Assembly: GCA_029251005.1 (NCBI GenBank)
Contig: JAQXEE010000109.1
Span: 1 to 60,345, forward strand
Length of the DNA stretch: 60,345 nucleotides
Origin: Flavobacteriales bacterium
Lineage (GTDB): Bacteria > Bacteroidota > Bacteroidia > Flavobacteriales_C > GCA-002722245
Direction of reading: 5' to 3'
Each line of letters starts with the position of its first letter. Position 1 is the stretch's first letter. Under the pieces are notes generated by a model. The model was not told the origin of the DNA and made no database searches. It saw only the letters and a list, made by a program, of their open reading frames with translations. A program made the translations under genes and the position numbers. Shown here in pieces: positions 1 through 8,761 of the stretch.

Positions 1-587
1 GTATACTCATGTCCAAATGGATGATTCAAACTTTTATCATTTAAACCCTCTCCTTGAGAAATAGCAAACATTTCTCTAACGACCATGTTTCCGATTTTAT
101 GTTTATTTCTCAACTGAATACCAGCATCACGATCTAATGTAAACACCGTATTTAATAACGAACGATCAACAAACTGTAGTTGTTGAGATGATATAACACG
201 CTCTCTGTTACCAGGCAACTTAGTTTGCCCAGCCCATATTTCGACATTTTTCCAGAAGTTATATTTGATAACAGCATCATAAGTAACTCCATTTAACAAA
301 TCATGCTCAATTTTATATTTAACTTTCGGAGAAAACGCCCATCCTCCAAACTTTATTCGAGTTCGTCTTACATACGCTCTATCAGATTCTTCAACAGCAG
401 AAGAGTTATTATTTTCTCTGTGGTAATCATATCTACATTGAATACGTGTGTTCGCCTTCATTAGAAATGTAGAGTCTTTCCCTAAGATTGTAATACCTTT
501 TCCATACTTATCAGTAATCTGATTTTGAGCAGAGGCTGATAATGTTATAACTACAGTACCTAATCCCAATAATAAATTTTTCATCAT
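1..587 (-). CDS. phosphate-selective porin (OprO/OprP type), 3' end cut by window
   Basis: The reading frame opens at 587 (tandem ATG codons at 587 and 584) and stays open to the window edge, giving the first 195 residues. Residues 1-21 form a signal peptide ending SASAQ. The mature part carries features of OprO/OprP porins: a Y-x-R-R-x-R-I-K-F-like strand (YVRRTRIKFGG), alternating aromatic strands, and the segment EIWAGQTKLPGNRER, which resembles the conserved G-q-x-K-x-P-x-x-x-E/R part of the family. Such outer-membrane beta-barrels pass phosphate or polyphosphate. It diverges from a Na+/phosphate cotransporter across a 246-base spacer holding a possible Pho box, which supports a phosphate role. 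The C-terminal half of the barrel lies outside the window, so substrate choice cannot be judged. Confidence 0.8.
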   Translation of the reverse strand, partial: MMKNLLLGLGTVVITLSASAQNQITDKYGKGITILGKDSTFLMKANTRIQCRYDYHRENNNSSAVEESDRAYVRRTRIKFGGWAFSPKVKYKIEHDLLNGVTYDAVIKYNFWKNVEIWAGQTKLPGNRERVISSQQLQFVDRSLLNTVFTLDRDAGIQLRNKHKIGNMVVREMFAISQGEGLNDKSLNHPFGHEY

Positions 588-650
588 TTTATTTTTTCGT
601 AAAACAAATGTCAGATTTTATTCACAAAGAAAAAAGGACCAAGCATAAGT

Positions 651-709
651 TTAACCCTTAATTAACCTCATCTAAAATTCCTTAACGTTAAGTTAACATA
701 CGATTAACA
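651..709. promoter_or_regulatory. Pho-box-like array of TTAAC direct repeats
   Basis: Five TTAAC hexamers read in the same direction: TTAACC at 651 and 662, then TTAACG at 682 and TTAACA at 693 and 704. Within each group the period is exactly 11 bases, one helical turn, as in PhoB/PhoP operators of other phyla (6-base repeats with 5-base gaps, TTAACA in Gram-positive PhoP). The array sits between a phosphate porin and a Na+/phosphate cotransporter. A TATTTT element starts at 721, 11 bases after the last repeat, which would suit an activated promoter for the cotransporter. The repeat geometry is seen; regulation by a PhoB-type protein is inferred. Confidence 0.55.
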
Positions 710-833
710 TTGTTATTTCTTATTTTCGCTTTGAATTTCTTTGGAGGAAGGTCCAGAAAAAAGAATAATACAACTTAAAAAATTTAGTTAAATCGGCTTT
801 TTAAAACTTTAAAAGCCTTTAAAACAGAAAATT

Positions 834-2534
834 ATGACATTTGGAATTTACGATGTATTTAAAATCCTTGGGGCATTAGCCTTCTTCATTTATGGAATGA
901 AGATGATGAGTGATGGAATACAAAAAGCAGCAGGAGGTAGTTTAAAAAACATCCTTGGGACGATGACTCAAAACAGATTTATTGGTGTCGTTTCTGGTTT
1001 TTTAGTTACCGCCTTAGTACAATCATCATCGGCAACAACTGTAATGACAGTTAGTTTTGTAAATGCTGGTATTATTAATTTAACACAATCCGCAGGAGTT
1101 TTATTAGGAGCGAATGTGGGTACTACGATTACTGCTTGGTTAGTAACACTGCTTGGATTCAAGGTTAAAATTTCTGTTTTATCCCTTCCTCTTCTAGCGG
1201 TTGCTGTTCCAATGCTATTTGCTAAAAAACGAAAGGTTAAGTTTTATGGCGAATTCATCGTTGGTTTTGCACTTTTATTTTGGGGACTTGATGAATTAAA
1301 ACATGCAGTTCCTGATATTAAACATAATCCTGATGTCTTAAACTTTTTAAAGGATTACGCACATGGAGGATTCTTTACTAATTTGTTATTTATTGGAGTT
1401 GGTACGCTTTTAACCATTATTGTTCAATCTTCAAGTGCTGCAATGGCACTAACAATTACTCTATCTATGAATGGTATTATTCCTTTTGAAGTCGCTGCAG
1501 CGATGGTTCTAGGAGAGAATATTGGAACAACGATTACAGCTTGGCTTGCTTCCATTCCTGCTAATGTGCATGCAAAAAGAGCCGCTAGAATCCACTCTCT
1601 TTTTAATATAATTGGAGTTGTTTGGATGCTTATATTAATTAGCTGGGTAATTGACCTACCTGCTGTAATCCAATGGATAAATACAAACATCCTTCAAAGT
1701 GGATTGGACATTACAACACCTGATGGTCGAGGACATGGTATTTCGATCTTCCATACTTCATTCAATATCTTAAATGTTTTAATAATGGTTTGGTTCGTTC
1801 CATGGTTGGTTAATACAGCTACTAAAATGGTTAAATCCAAAGGTGATATTGATGAGGAATTCCATTTAGAACATATTGGTGGTGGTTTATTACCTTCTTC
1901 AGAACTTTCATTAATGGAAGCTAAAAAAGAAGCTCAAAAATTCACAGATGTTGCCTCAAGAATGAACGGTTTTGTTAAAACCCTTGTAAACGAAACAGAT
2001 AAAAAAGCATTTGACAAAATGCTTAAGAAGATTAGAAAATACGAGGATATTACCGATAGAATTGAAGAAGAAATGGCGATTTATCTTACTAAGATTGGTC
2101 AAGGTTCTCTTACAGAAGATACTTCTACAAAAATTAGAGCTTTACATAAAATGATTTCTAACCTTGAAAGAATTGGTGATATCTATTACGGTATGTCGAT
2201 CTCTTTGGAAAACAAAAAAGAAAGTAAGGTTTGGTTTACTCAAGGACAAAGAGATAACTTAAATACATACCTTGATTTACTTGATAAAACTTTCAATCAG
2301 TTAAAGAGTAATTTAGAATCTGAATTCGGACAAGTTAAATTGGACAAGGCAATAGAACTTGAACATGATAATAACAAATTACAAGAATCCCTTCATCAAC
2401 AACATATTATTGATCTTGAAAAAGGTGAATATGACTTTAAATCAGCTATGCATTATAGAGATTTATTCATGGCTTGTGAAAAAGTTGGAGATCACTTGAT
2501 TAACGTTTCAGAATCAATGCAAATGAAAATCTAG
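834..2534 (+). CDS. Na+/phosphate cotransporter (NptA/PNaS family) with PhoU-like tail
   Basis: This 566-residue inner-membrane protein imports phosphate with sodium. It has the inverted-repeat signature of the PNaS family: VQSSSATTVM near residue 63 and VQSSSAAMAL near residue 200, each followed by a glycine-rich G-A/E-N-x-G-T-T-I-T-A-W motif. About eight to nine membrane spans fill residues 5-330. Residues about 365-560 are a charged helical domain like PhoU, as in the bacterial subgroup of the family. The 5' leader is about 100 bases and holds a small hairpin (GGCTTTT with AAAAGCC, about 795-817). No ribosome binding site is evident. The gene faces a phosphate porin and a Pho-box-like array, so phosphate starvation control is likely. 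Family assignment is firm; the exact ion coupling is by homology. Confidence 0.9.
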   Translation: MTFGIYDVFKILGALAFFIYGMKMMSDGIQKAAGGSLKNILGTMTQNRFIGVVSGFLVTALVQSSSATTVMTVSFVNAGIINLTQSAGVLLGANVGTTITAWLVTLLGFKVKISVLSLPLLAVAVPMLFAKKRKVKFYGEFIVGFALLFWGLDELKHAVPDIKHNPDVLNFLKDYAHGGFFTNLLFIGVGTLLTIIVQSSSAAMALTITLSMNGIIPFEVAAAMVLGENIGTTITAWLASIPANVHAKRAARIHSLFNIIGVVWMLILISWVIDLPAVIQWINTNILQSGLDITTPDGRGHGISIFHTSFNILNVLIMVWFVPWLVNTATKMVKSKGDIDEEFHLEHIGGGLLPSSELSLMEAKKEAQKFTDVASRMNGFVKTLVNETDKKAFDKMLKKIRKYEDITDRIEEEMAIYLTKIGQGSLTEDTSTKIRALHKMISNLERIGDIYYGMSISLENKKESKVWFTQGQRDNLNTYLDLLDKTFNQLKSNLESEFGQVKLDKAIELEHDNNKLQESLHQQHIIDLEKGEYDFKSAMHYRDLFMACEKVGDHLINVSESMQMKI

Positions 2535-2562
2535 TTTTCTTTTAAACTAACAATCTAAATAG

Positions 2563-2592
2563 GGCTTGAGTAACTTCAAGCCTTATTTTTTT
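2563..2592 (+). terminator. intrinsic terminator of the phosphate cotransporter
   Basis: GGCTTGA (2563-2569) pairs with TCAAGCC (2576-2582) around a six-base loop and is followed by a T-rich run. The run overlaps the stop codon of the convergent lipoprotein gene, so the two genes end almost back to back. Confidence 0.7.
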
Positions 2593-3050
2593 GTCCAAGG
2601 GTTTGAAATAACGTTTGATTTATTTCCTGCTCTATCAATTACATAACAAGAATAACGATAAGCACTATCGGTTACAACATTAAATATAGGTGCTGGTTTT
2701 AAAATTAAACTAATTTCACCTTCAATATTTTTATCGTTCGCATTGGGAGTTAAACTGGGCAATTGATATTCTCTTAATAAAGTTGGAGTCATAGTAAAAC
2801 TATCACCATCTTTCTCTTCATATTGTAAAAAGCAATTAAATACTGTTGAATCATCTTTACCTAAATCTCCATCACCATCTGTAAATGAAAATATATACTT
2901 GGCTGAATCAATATTAACGCCAGTCTTTGAATACAACTCGAATGTTTCAAATTTAATTATCGGCGTATGGTTAAACGATTCATCCTTAATGCAAGACTGA
3001 AAAATTCCTGTTATCCCAAGAAATAGTAATATTTTTACGTTGTTGTCCAT
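2583..3050 (-). CDS. putative lipoprotein of unknown function
   Basis: A 155-residue protein with a lipoprotein signal: a hydrophobic stretch from residue 6 and the lipobox FQSC, with Cys20 as the acylation site. After it comes a segment with FTDGDGDLGKDDS, an acidic motif found in many small Bacteroidota lipoproteins. The rest looks like one beta-rich domain (strands ending VVTDSAYRYSCYVIDRAGN). It probably sits on the outer membrane or periplasmic face. The gene is divergent from the LuxE-like gene with only 16 bases between the two start codons, so the promoters must overlap one or both genes. No function is suggested by the context. Confidence 0.7.
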   Translation of the reverse strand: MDNNVKILLFLGITGIFQSCIKDESFNHTPIIKFETFELYSKTGVNIDSAKYIFSFTDGDGDLGKDDSTVFNCFLQYEEKDGDSFTMTPTLLREYQLPSLTPNANDKNIEGEISLILKPAPIFNVVTDSAYRYSCYVIDRAGNKSNVISNPWTKK

Positions 3051-3066
3051 AGCGATCTTAAAATAA

Positions 3067-4038
3067 ATGAATTTAAACGAATTAGAGCAAAAAATATTTA
3101 AAATTAAAACTCAAACTGAGTTTAAAAAAATAGCTCTTCAGGTGTTTAATCACCAATATCAGCAGAATAAAATTTATAATAAGTTTTGTAATCTTTTGGA
3201 AAAGAGACCTGGATCGGTAAAAGAAATTAAAGACATTCCTTTTATTCCAATCTCATTCTTTAAATCTCAAACCATTAAAACAGGTTCTTTTACCGAACAA
3301 AAAACATTTACGAGTAGCGGAACATCAGGAACTGAAACAAGTAAACACCATGTGAAAAGTCTAAAACTATACGAGAACAGCTTTTTAAAGGCTTTTGACG
3401 CTTATTACCCAGACTGGAAAAGCCGTGTTATTATAGGCTTACTTCCTTCATATTTAGAAAGAGAAGGCTCTTCACTGATATACATGGTTGATAATTTAAT
3501 TAATCACTCGGACAATAAGAACAGTAAATTTGAACTTGAACTAACATCTGAATTTATAAACTACCTAGAAACTTCTCCTGAACCCAAAATTTTATTCGGA
3601 GTCACATTCGCCTTAATCGAAATGGCCAATAAAGAAGTAAAGCCTCGAAATACAATTATAATTGAGACGGGTGGTATGAAAGGTAGAGGAAAAGAGTTAA
3701 CGAGAGATGAATTACATGAGCTAATTCAAACCAATATTCAACCAAAAGCAATACATTCTGAATATGGGATGACCGAATTGATGTCTCAAAGTTATCTTCA
3801 AAATAAAAATTTCGAATGCCCTAATTGGATGAAATTCTTAGTTCGCGAAACAACTGATCCTTTGAATGTAATGCTTTCGGGAAAAGGAGCGTTAAATGTA
3901 ATTGATTTAGCGAATCTTTATTCTTGCTCATTTATAGCAACAGATGATTTGGGTAAAGTACATACCGATGGAAGTTTTGAAGTTTTGGGTAGAATTGACC
4001 ATACTCAAATGAGAGGTTGTAATCTTTTGATTCTTTAA
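3067..4038 (+). CDS. LuxE-like acyl-protein synthetase / acyl-activating enzyme
   Basis: The 323-residue product belongs to the LuxE/PaaK-like group of adenylate-forming enzymes. The ATP-binding loop FTSSGTSGT is at residues about 81-89, preceded by the conserved P-F-I-P-I-S-F-F-K segment. Later motifs are HSEYGMTELMSQ (adenine-binding region) and ATDDLGKVHTDGSFEVLGRID, which matches the D-L/x-x-x-x-G-x-x-x-V-x-G-R-x-D hinge. LuxE itself activates fatty acids for luciferase, but there is no lux gene here; in Bacteroidota lone homologues are common and their substrate is unknown. The length is shorter than full ANL enzymes, as is usual for LuxE. The stop codon overlaps that of rodA on the other strand by four bases (TTAA). 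The family is clear, the reaction in this organism is not. Confidence 0.75.
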   Translation: MNLNELEQKIFKIKTQTEFKKIALQVFNHQYQQNKIYNKFCNLLEKRPGSVKEIKDIPFIPISFFKSQTIKTGSFTEQKTFTSSGTSGTETSKHHVKSLKLYENSFLKAFDAYYPDWKSRVIIGLLPSYLEREGSSLIYMVDNLINHSDNKNSKFELELTSEFINYLETSPEPKILFGVTFALIEMANKEVKPRNTIIIETGGMKGRGKELTRDELHELIQTNIQPKAIHSEYGMTELMSQSYLQNKNFECPNWMKFLVRETTDPLNVMLSGKGALNVIDLANLYSCSFIATDDLGKVHTDGSFEVLGRIDHTQMRGCNLLIL

Positions 4039-5525
4039 AGAATATCTAATCTTTGTGAATCAAACTTTACAAACATAAACAGCAATGCTGTAAATCCAAA
4101 TAATGAAGAGCCTCCGTAACTAAAGAAAGGCAATGGGATTCCAATAACAGGCATAATTTGAATTGTCATCCCTATATTAATTAGAAGATGGATAAATAGC
4201 ACAGAAGCCACGCAATAGCCATAAACTCTACTCATTTTAGACCGCTGCCGTTCCGCCTTTTGAATTAGTCTGAATATTAAAATCAGGAATAAAATTAATA
4301 CAGTTGTTGTTCCTATAAATCCCCATTCTTCACCAACGGTACAGAATATATAATCGGTACTCTGCTCCGGAACCCACTTTCCCTTCGTATGTGTACCTTG
4401 CAAAAATCCTTTTCCAGAAATCCCCCCTGATCCAATAGCATTTAAAGATTGATCTGTTTGAAAACTAACCGTCTTATCATGCTTTTTCCCTAGTAATATT
4501 TCAATCCTCTCTTTTTGATGAGGCTGAAGTACTCCATAGGCCTTTCCTATTATACCTACATATACTAAAGCAAGAATTAAACCTCCAATTATAACACTTC
4601 TTTCAATTCTCTTCCAAAGATCGGGAACAATAATTAAAATAACTGTATTAATGGAAATCCAACCACAAAGCATGTATGTATTAAAAGAGGTGCTCCAACC
4701 AAAGATAGACTTACAAACTAATAAAAAAATGATTGTGCCAATACTAAACAATGCCATCGATGTACTTTTGATGAATGAAGAATAAACCAGAATAGCTAAA
4801 ACTCCTAAAGCAGTAAATGCAACATGTTTATCAAACATCAGAGTAACAATCGCCAGTACAATTGCTAGAAGTCCAATTATAAAAACTCTACCAATAACGC
4901 CTTCTCTATAAAAGACAAAGAAGAAAGCACCGAAAACCAAGGCTGTTCCGGTGTCATTTTGTAACATGATTAGAATAACTGGAATAAAAACAATTACAAT
5001 TGGAACTACTTGTCTAAGTATATCAATATCAGATAAAGAGAATACTTTCTTTCCTTTCATAAATCGACTCAAACCTTTCCCTATTTCTTCAATACTTGCC
5101 TCATCAGTATTCTTCTCGTTCAAAAATGTACCCAAATAACTACTTAAAAATAGTGCAGTAGCGAATTTAGAAAACTCTGCTGGTTGTAATTTAAAAGGGC
5201 CAATTTTCAGCCAAGCGCGAGCTCCATTGACTTCTTCGGCAAAAAGAATCACTACGACCTGACTCAAACAAACCACAACGAAAATAATCGGAGAAACTGA
5301 TTTGAAAAATTTACTATCAAAAGACATTATCGTTATCCCGATCAGTAAAGAAGCACCAATCCAAAGTGCTTGTTTTCCACTTCTATTTTCTAAATTAAAA
5401 AAATCTGAATTTAACGGATTGAAATCAGCTGCATAAATATTTAAGACACCTATTAAACACAAAGCTAAATAGACACCTATTAATACCCAATCAACATTTA
5501 ATAATATGTTCCCTCTCGTTTTCAA
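4035..5525 (-). CDS. rodA: rod shape-determining glycosyltransferase RodA
   Basis: This 496-residue polytopic protein of the SEDS family polymerises lipid II for cell elongation together with PBP2. Family motifs are visible: NDTGTALVFGAF, the QSLNAIGSGGISGKG loop, STDYIFCTVGEEWGFIG, and the C-terminal PLPFFSYGGSSL. The protein is longer than the roughly 370-420 residues usual for RodA. The extra length appears to lie in a cytoplasmic loop at about 130-165 and in additional hydrophobic spans between about 215 and 320. The gene is the last of a tight cluster: it starts two bases after the PBP2 stop, so the two are surely cotranscribed and probably translationally coupled. No terminator is visible after it; its stop overlaps the convergent LuxE-like gene. 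Confidence 0.93.
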   Translation of the reverse strand: MKTRGNILLNVDWVLIGVYLALCLIGVLNIYAADFNPLNSDFFNLENRSGKQALWIGASLLIGITIMSFDSKFFKSVSPIIFVVVCLSQVVVILFAEEVNGARAWLKIGPFKLQPAEFSKFATALFLSSYLGTFLNEKNTDEASIEEIGKGLSRFMKGKKVFSLSDIDILRQVVPIVIVFIPVILIMLQNDTGTALVFGAFFFVFYREGVIGRVFIIGLLAIVLAIVTLMFDKHVAFTALGVLAILVYSSFIKSTSMALFSIGTIIFLLVCKSIFGWSTSFNTYMLCGWISINTVILIIVPDLWKRIERSVIIGGLILALVYVGIIGKAYGVLQPHQKERIEILLGKKHDKTVSFQTDQSLNAIGSGGISGKGFLQGTHTKGKWVPEQSTDYIFCTVGEEWGFIGTTTVLILFLILIFRLIQKAERQRSKMSRVYGYCVASVLFIHLLINIGMTIQIMPVIGIPLPFFSYGGSSLFGFTALLFMFVKFDSQRLDIL

Positions 5526-5527
5526 AT

Positions 5528-7348
5528 TTAATAAAACACTTTTTCAACAATTTCCTGTTCCAACTTCAACCTTTCAACCTTTCTTTTAAGATATTTTTCA
5601 ATCATTAAACTTGCAATTGGGGCAGCTGTACCGCCCCCACCTCCAGCATTTTCAACAAATACAGCAAGTGCAATTTGGGGGTTGTGACGCGGAGCAAAAG
5701 CCATAAAAACAGAATGATCATCTCCGTGAGGATTCTGTGAAGTACCAGTTTTACCACAAATAGTAACACCTTCAAGTTTTGATCTCCCTGCTGTTCCTCC
5801 TGGTCTTTCTAAAACCCACTGCATTCCATTATGAACTATTTCAAAATTACTAGAGTCAATTAATGTTTTATGATAAAAGTTAGAATCAGAAAAAAATAAT
5901 TTTTCATCTCCAATTTGACGAATCAAGTGAGGAGTATAATAATATCCTTTATTCGCTAAGATAACACCCAAATTAGCCATTTGAATTGGCGTTAAAGAAA
6001 ACTCTCCTTGTCCAATTGAGAGGGAATAAATAGTTCGGTAATTCCATCTGTTTTTCCCGTAAATCTGATCATATTCTTTTACATCCGGTACATTCCCATC
6101 TTTTTCCCCATATAAATCTACTCCCAACGGATTACCCAAACCGAATGATCGAACATATTTTTCCCAATCATCCATTCCCTTCCTTAATTGGGCCATGTTA
6201 CCATTTCGACCTTTGAAAAATATTTTTTTAACCAAATTATAATAATATGGATTACAAGAATGCTGGATAGCTTCCGGTAATGTCAGTGGATTTCGATGGT
6301 CATGACAGCCTACTAACTTCTTATTACAACCGAAAGAAGTGTATTCATTTGCAACTCCTATATTTAAAGAGATAAGGCTTTGCATTGTTTTTACGATAGA
6401 ACCAGGGGGTTGACGGGATTGAATTGATCTAGGAAATAATATTTTCTTTTTATCCTTAGCTAAACGCTGATAATTAGCCCCATACTCCCCGCCTACTAAT
6501 AAGTTCGGATCATATGTGGGAGCATTAATCATAGCCAATATCTCACCTGTCGAAGGCTCTATAGCAACAATAGCACCTATCTTACCTGTCATCAACATTT
6601 CTCCGTATTCTTGTAAATCAGCATCTAAGGTTGATTTTAAATTATTCCCAGGTCTTGGAGTTGTATCGAGAGCTCCATTTAAATATTTAGAAATATATTT
6701 GCCATGACGATTTTTGAGATAATGATGCCAACCTTTTGCTCCTCTTAATTCCTTTTCATAAAATAACTCTAATCCTGAACTTCCTCTATAATCCTGAGGG
6801 ATGTAAAACTGATCTCTATTTAAATCTCTAGGACCAACTTTAGATACATGCCCTAGTACATGTGCTGCAATAGGTCTTGGATAGCTACGAACAGTTCTTT
6901 TTTTCACAGAAACCCCTTTGTAATTAAACAATCGCTCTTTAATACCCCCAAAATCCTCTGATTTCATAAGTGATTCGAAAACTTGAGGTATACGAGAGGA
7001 ATACCCTTTATTTATCGACTTATTTTTTATTTTTTTGAGGCGTAGCTTAAATTCTGATGTATCAATCTTCAACAAAGCACAAAACTTTAAGGTATCTACT
7101 TTAAAGTCTTTCATTGTTAGCATTACATCGTATGCAATTTCATTTTGTACAAGTACTTTTCCATTACGATCATATATATTTCCACGAACTGGAAATTCAA
7201 CTACTTTATCAACAGCATCGGTTTTTGCACGATCTACAAAAAATTCCTTTTCTATTATTTGCACATAAAAAAGTCGACAAATATATACTATAAAAAAGAA
7301 CCCAAACAGCAGATATATATGATATTTACGTGACTCTAGTTTTGCCAT
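5528..7348 (-). CDS. mrdA: penicillin-binding protein 2 (elongation transpeptidase)
   Basis: A class B PBP of 606 residues. A single membrane anchor spans residues about 9-28, followed by the PBP dimer domain (EFPVRGNIYDRNGKVL). The transpeptidase domain holds all three active-site motifs: SIVK with nucleophile Ser317 and Lys320 (in PPGSIVKTM), SCN in HSCNPYYYN, and KTGT in CGKTGTSQNPHGDDH. It cross-links peptidoglycan in the periplasm as the partner of RodA, whose gene follows two bases later. The start overlaps the end of mreD by one base. Gene order mreC-mreD-mrdA-rodA supports PBP2 rather than the division enzyme PBP3. Confidence 0.94.
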   Translation of the reverse strand: MAKLESRKYHIYLLFGFFFIVYICRLFYVQIIEKEFFVDRAKTDAVDKVVEFPVRGNIYDRNGKVLVQNEIAYDVMLTMKDFKVDTLKFCALLKIDTSEFKLRLKKIKNKSINKGYSSRIPQVFESLMKSEDFGGIKERLFNYKGVSVKKRTVRSYPRPIAAHVLGHVSKVGPRDLNRDQFYIPQDYRGSSGLELFYEKELRGAKGWHHYLKNRHGKYISKYLNGALDTTPRPGNNLKSTLDADLQEYGEMLMTGKIGAIVAIEPSTGEILAMINAPTYDPNLLVGGEYGANYQRLAKDKKKILFPRSIQSRQPPGSIVKTMQSLISLNIGVANEYTSFGCNKKLVGCHDHRNPLTLPEAIQHSCNPYYYNLVKKIFFKGRNGNMAQLRKGMDDWEKYVRSFGLGNPLGVDLYGEKDGNVPDVKEYDQIYGKNRWNYRTIYSLSIGQGEFSLTPIQMANLGVILANKGYYYTPHLIRQIGDEKLFFSDSNFYHKTLIDSSNFEIVHNGMQWVLERPGGTAGRSKLEGVTICGKTGTSQNPHGDDHSVFMAFAPRHNPQIALAVFVENAGGGGGTAAPIASLMIEKYLKRKVERLKLEQEIVEKVFY

Positions 7349-7860
7349 TATTTCTCCTTATTCACGAATACAAATTGACACAAAATAATAAGTATCAAAC
7401 TGAAAACTAAACTGACAATAACTCTTAAAATCGTCTCAAAAAAATTTGTAAATGTAAACACATCTAAGAAAAAGAAAACTAAATGATGAATTAATAATAG
7501 AAACGTTGCATAGCCGAAGTAACCTTTAATCCCTATATTGTAAATAGTAGGTCTAATTGCTTCAGACCCCATGTCCATAGGACCAATAGATCCTAAAAAA
7601 AAAGGTCTGCAAAAAACCAATACTAGGCAAGCTAAAGCGTTTGCTGCTCCAGTATTTGAAAACATATCCATAAAAAGGCCTAAACAAAAACCAAGTACTA
7701 AAAATAAGAATTGATTCATATTTCTTTTTGCCCCCAATAAAAGTATGGGGTAAATAAACGGCAATAAATATTGCGAAATATTTAAATCGTTTAAAACCAG
7801 AATTTGCAAAGCAAAAACACCAATAATTAAAATAATATTTTTTCCAATTGAATTACTCAC
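7348..7860 (-). CDS. mreD: rod shape-determining membrane protein MreD
   Basis: This small protein (170 residues) has about five to six hydrophobic spans and hardly any soluble part, the usual form of MreD. Sequence conservation in the family is low, and the call depends on position: it lies between mreC and the PBP2 gene, overlaps the end of mreC by eight bases and touches the PBP2 start by one base. The segment LGFCLGLFMDMFSNTGAANAL resembles the G-x-x-x-D-x-x-s...G-x-x-A-l pattern of MreD proteins. It is an inner-membrane part of the elongasome that links MreB filaments and MreC to the wall enzymes. Confidence 0.88.
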   Translation of the reverse strand: MSNSIGKNIILIIGVFALQILVLNDLNISQYLLPFIYPILLLGAKRNMNQFLFLVLGFCLGLFMDMFSNTGAANALACLVLVFCRPFFLGSIGPMDMGSEAIRPTIYNIGIKGYFGYATFLLLIHHLVFFFLDVFTFTNFFETILRVIVSLVFSLILIILCQFVFVNKEK

Positions 7861-8689
7861 TTAATTGAAGTTCTTTTTGTCTTAACTCTTCTTCCTCTAA
7901 CTTGTATAAATTTTCCACTACGTAAACTTTACTTACGGAAGAATAATCAATTTTTAAATCAACAATAATTTTTTGGGATTGATTTTCGTTATTTTTCTCG
8001 TAAGACCTAATCTTCCCTAAATAAATTCCAGCGGGAAAAACAGAAGAATAACCTGATGTTAATACTGAGTCCCCATTATTAATCTGAGTTGTAATTGGAA
8101 TATCCCTAATTTCTGCTATTGTTATATCCCCACCCATCCATTTTAAAATACCAGCAACACCTGTAGATTTAAGCTTACAAGAAATATTAGTTTTCGGATG
8201 CAAAAATGAAATAACGGAAGAGTAATGATCTGAAACGGCACCTACAATACCTATAATTCCGAGAGGAGAGATAACACCCATTTCTTCAATTATACCATCT
8301 TCCTTTCCTAAGTCGAGGGTGAAAAAATTATTTACTTTAGTTGTAGTATTACTCACAACACTTGCAACACGGTAAACATATCTCTGTTTATAAAGGTTGT
8401 CATTAACTTGAAAATACTCTCCATTTATCTTCTTAAGTGAGACCAATGCTTGAGACCTTAATAAAGCATTCTCGGTATGTAACTCATCGTTAACAGAAAT
8501 TAAATTAAAATAAGCTTCAATATTAGAAATAACAGAATATGTACCCCCTGAAATTAAATTCGCTGAATTGATAAACTTTGTTCTTTGGTAGCGTTTCTGC
8601 TGAATTGTGATCATTAAACCAATAATAATAAGTAAGACAAAAATTAGTTGAACATGATACTTTTTTAATATGGCTATTAGATTTATCAA
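7853..8689 (-). CDS. mreC: rod shape-determining protein MreC
   Basis: This 278-residue protein has one N-terminal membrane span (about residues 13-28), a helical stretch likely to be a coiled coil (about 60-85, NDELHTENALLRSQALVSL), and a periplasmic beta domain. Family motifs include FFTLDLGKEDGIIEEMGVISPLGIIG and, near the end, DSVLTSGYSSVFPAGIYLGKI. MreC organises PBP2 and RodA along MreB. The gene overlaps mreD by eight bases. Upstream is mreB, but a terminator-like hairpin ends only 16 bases before this start, so mreC expression probably depends on read-through. Confidence 0.92.
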   Translation of the reverse strand: MINLIAILKKYHVQLIFVLLIIIGLMITIQQKRYQRTKFINSANLISGGTYSVISNIEAYFNLISVNDELHTENALLRSQALVSLKKINGEYFQVNDNLYKQRYVYRVASVVSNTTTKVNNFFTLDLGKEDGIIEEMGVISPLGIIGIVGAVSDHYSSVISFLHPKTNISCKLKSTGVAGILKWMGGDITIAEIRDIPITTQINNGDSVLTSGYSSVFPAGIYLGKIRSYEKNNENQSQKIIVDLKIDYSSVSKVYVVENLYKLEEEELRQKELQLSE

Positions 8690-8705
8690 CGTTTAAGGTT
8701 ATCTA

Positions 8706-8740
8706 CAAAAAAGCCGTAATCAAACAAATTCGACTACGGC
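8706..8740 (-). terminator. terminator or attenuator between mreB and mreC
   Basis: On the minus strand GCCGTA (8740-8735) pairs with TACGGC (8718-8713) across a 16-base loop, followed by six to seven T residues (8712-8706). It lies after the mreB stop and 16 bases before the mreC start, with no room for a promoter in between. It could act as a partial terminator that lowers mreC, mreD, mrdA and rodA output relative to mreB. Confidence 0.6.
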
Positions 8741-8761
8741 CTCTGTTGTTTTTTTATAATA

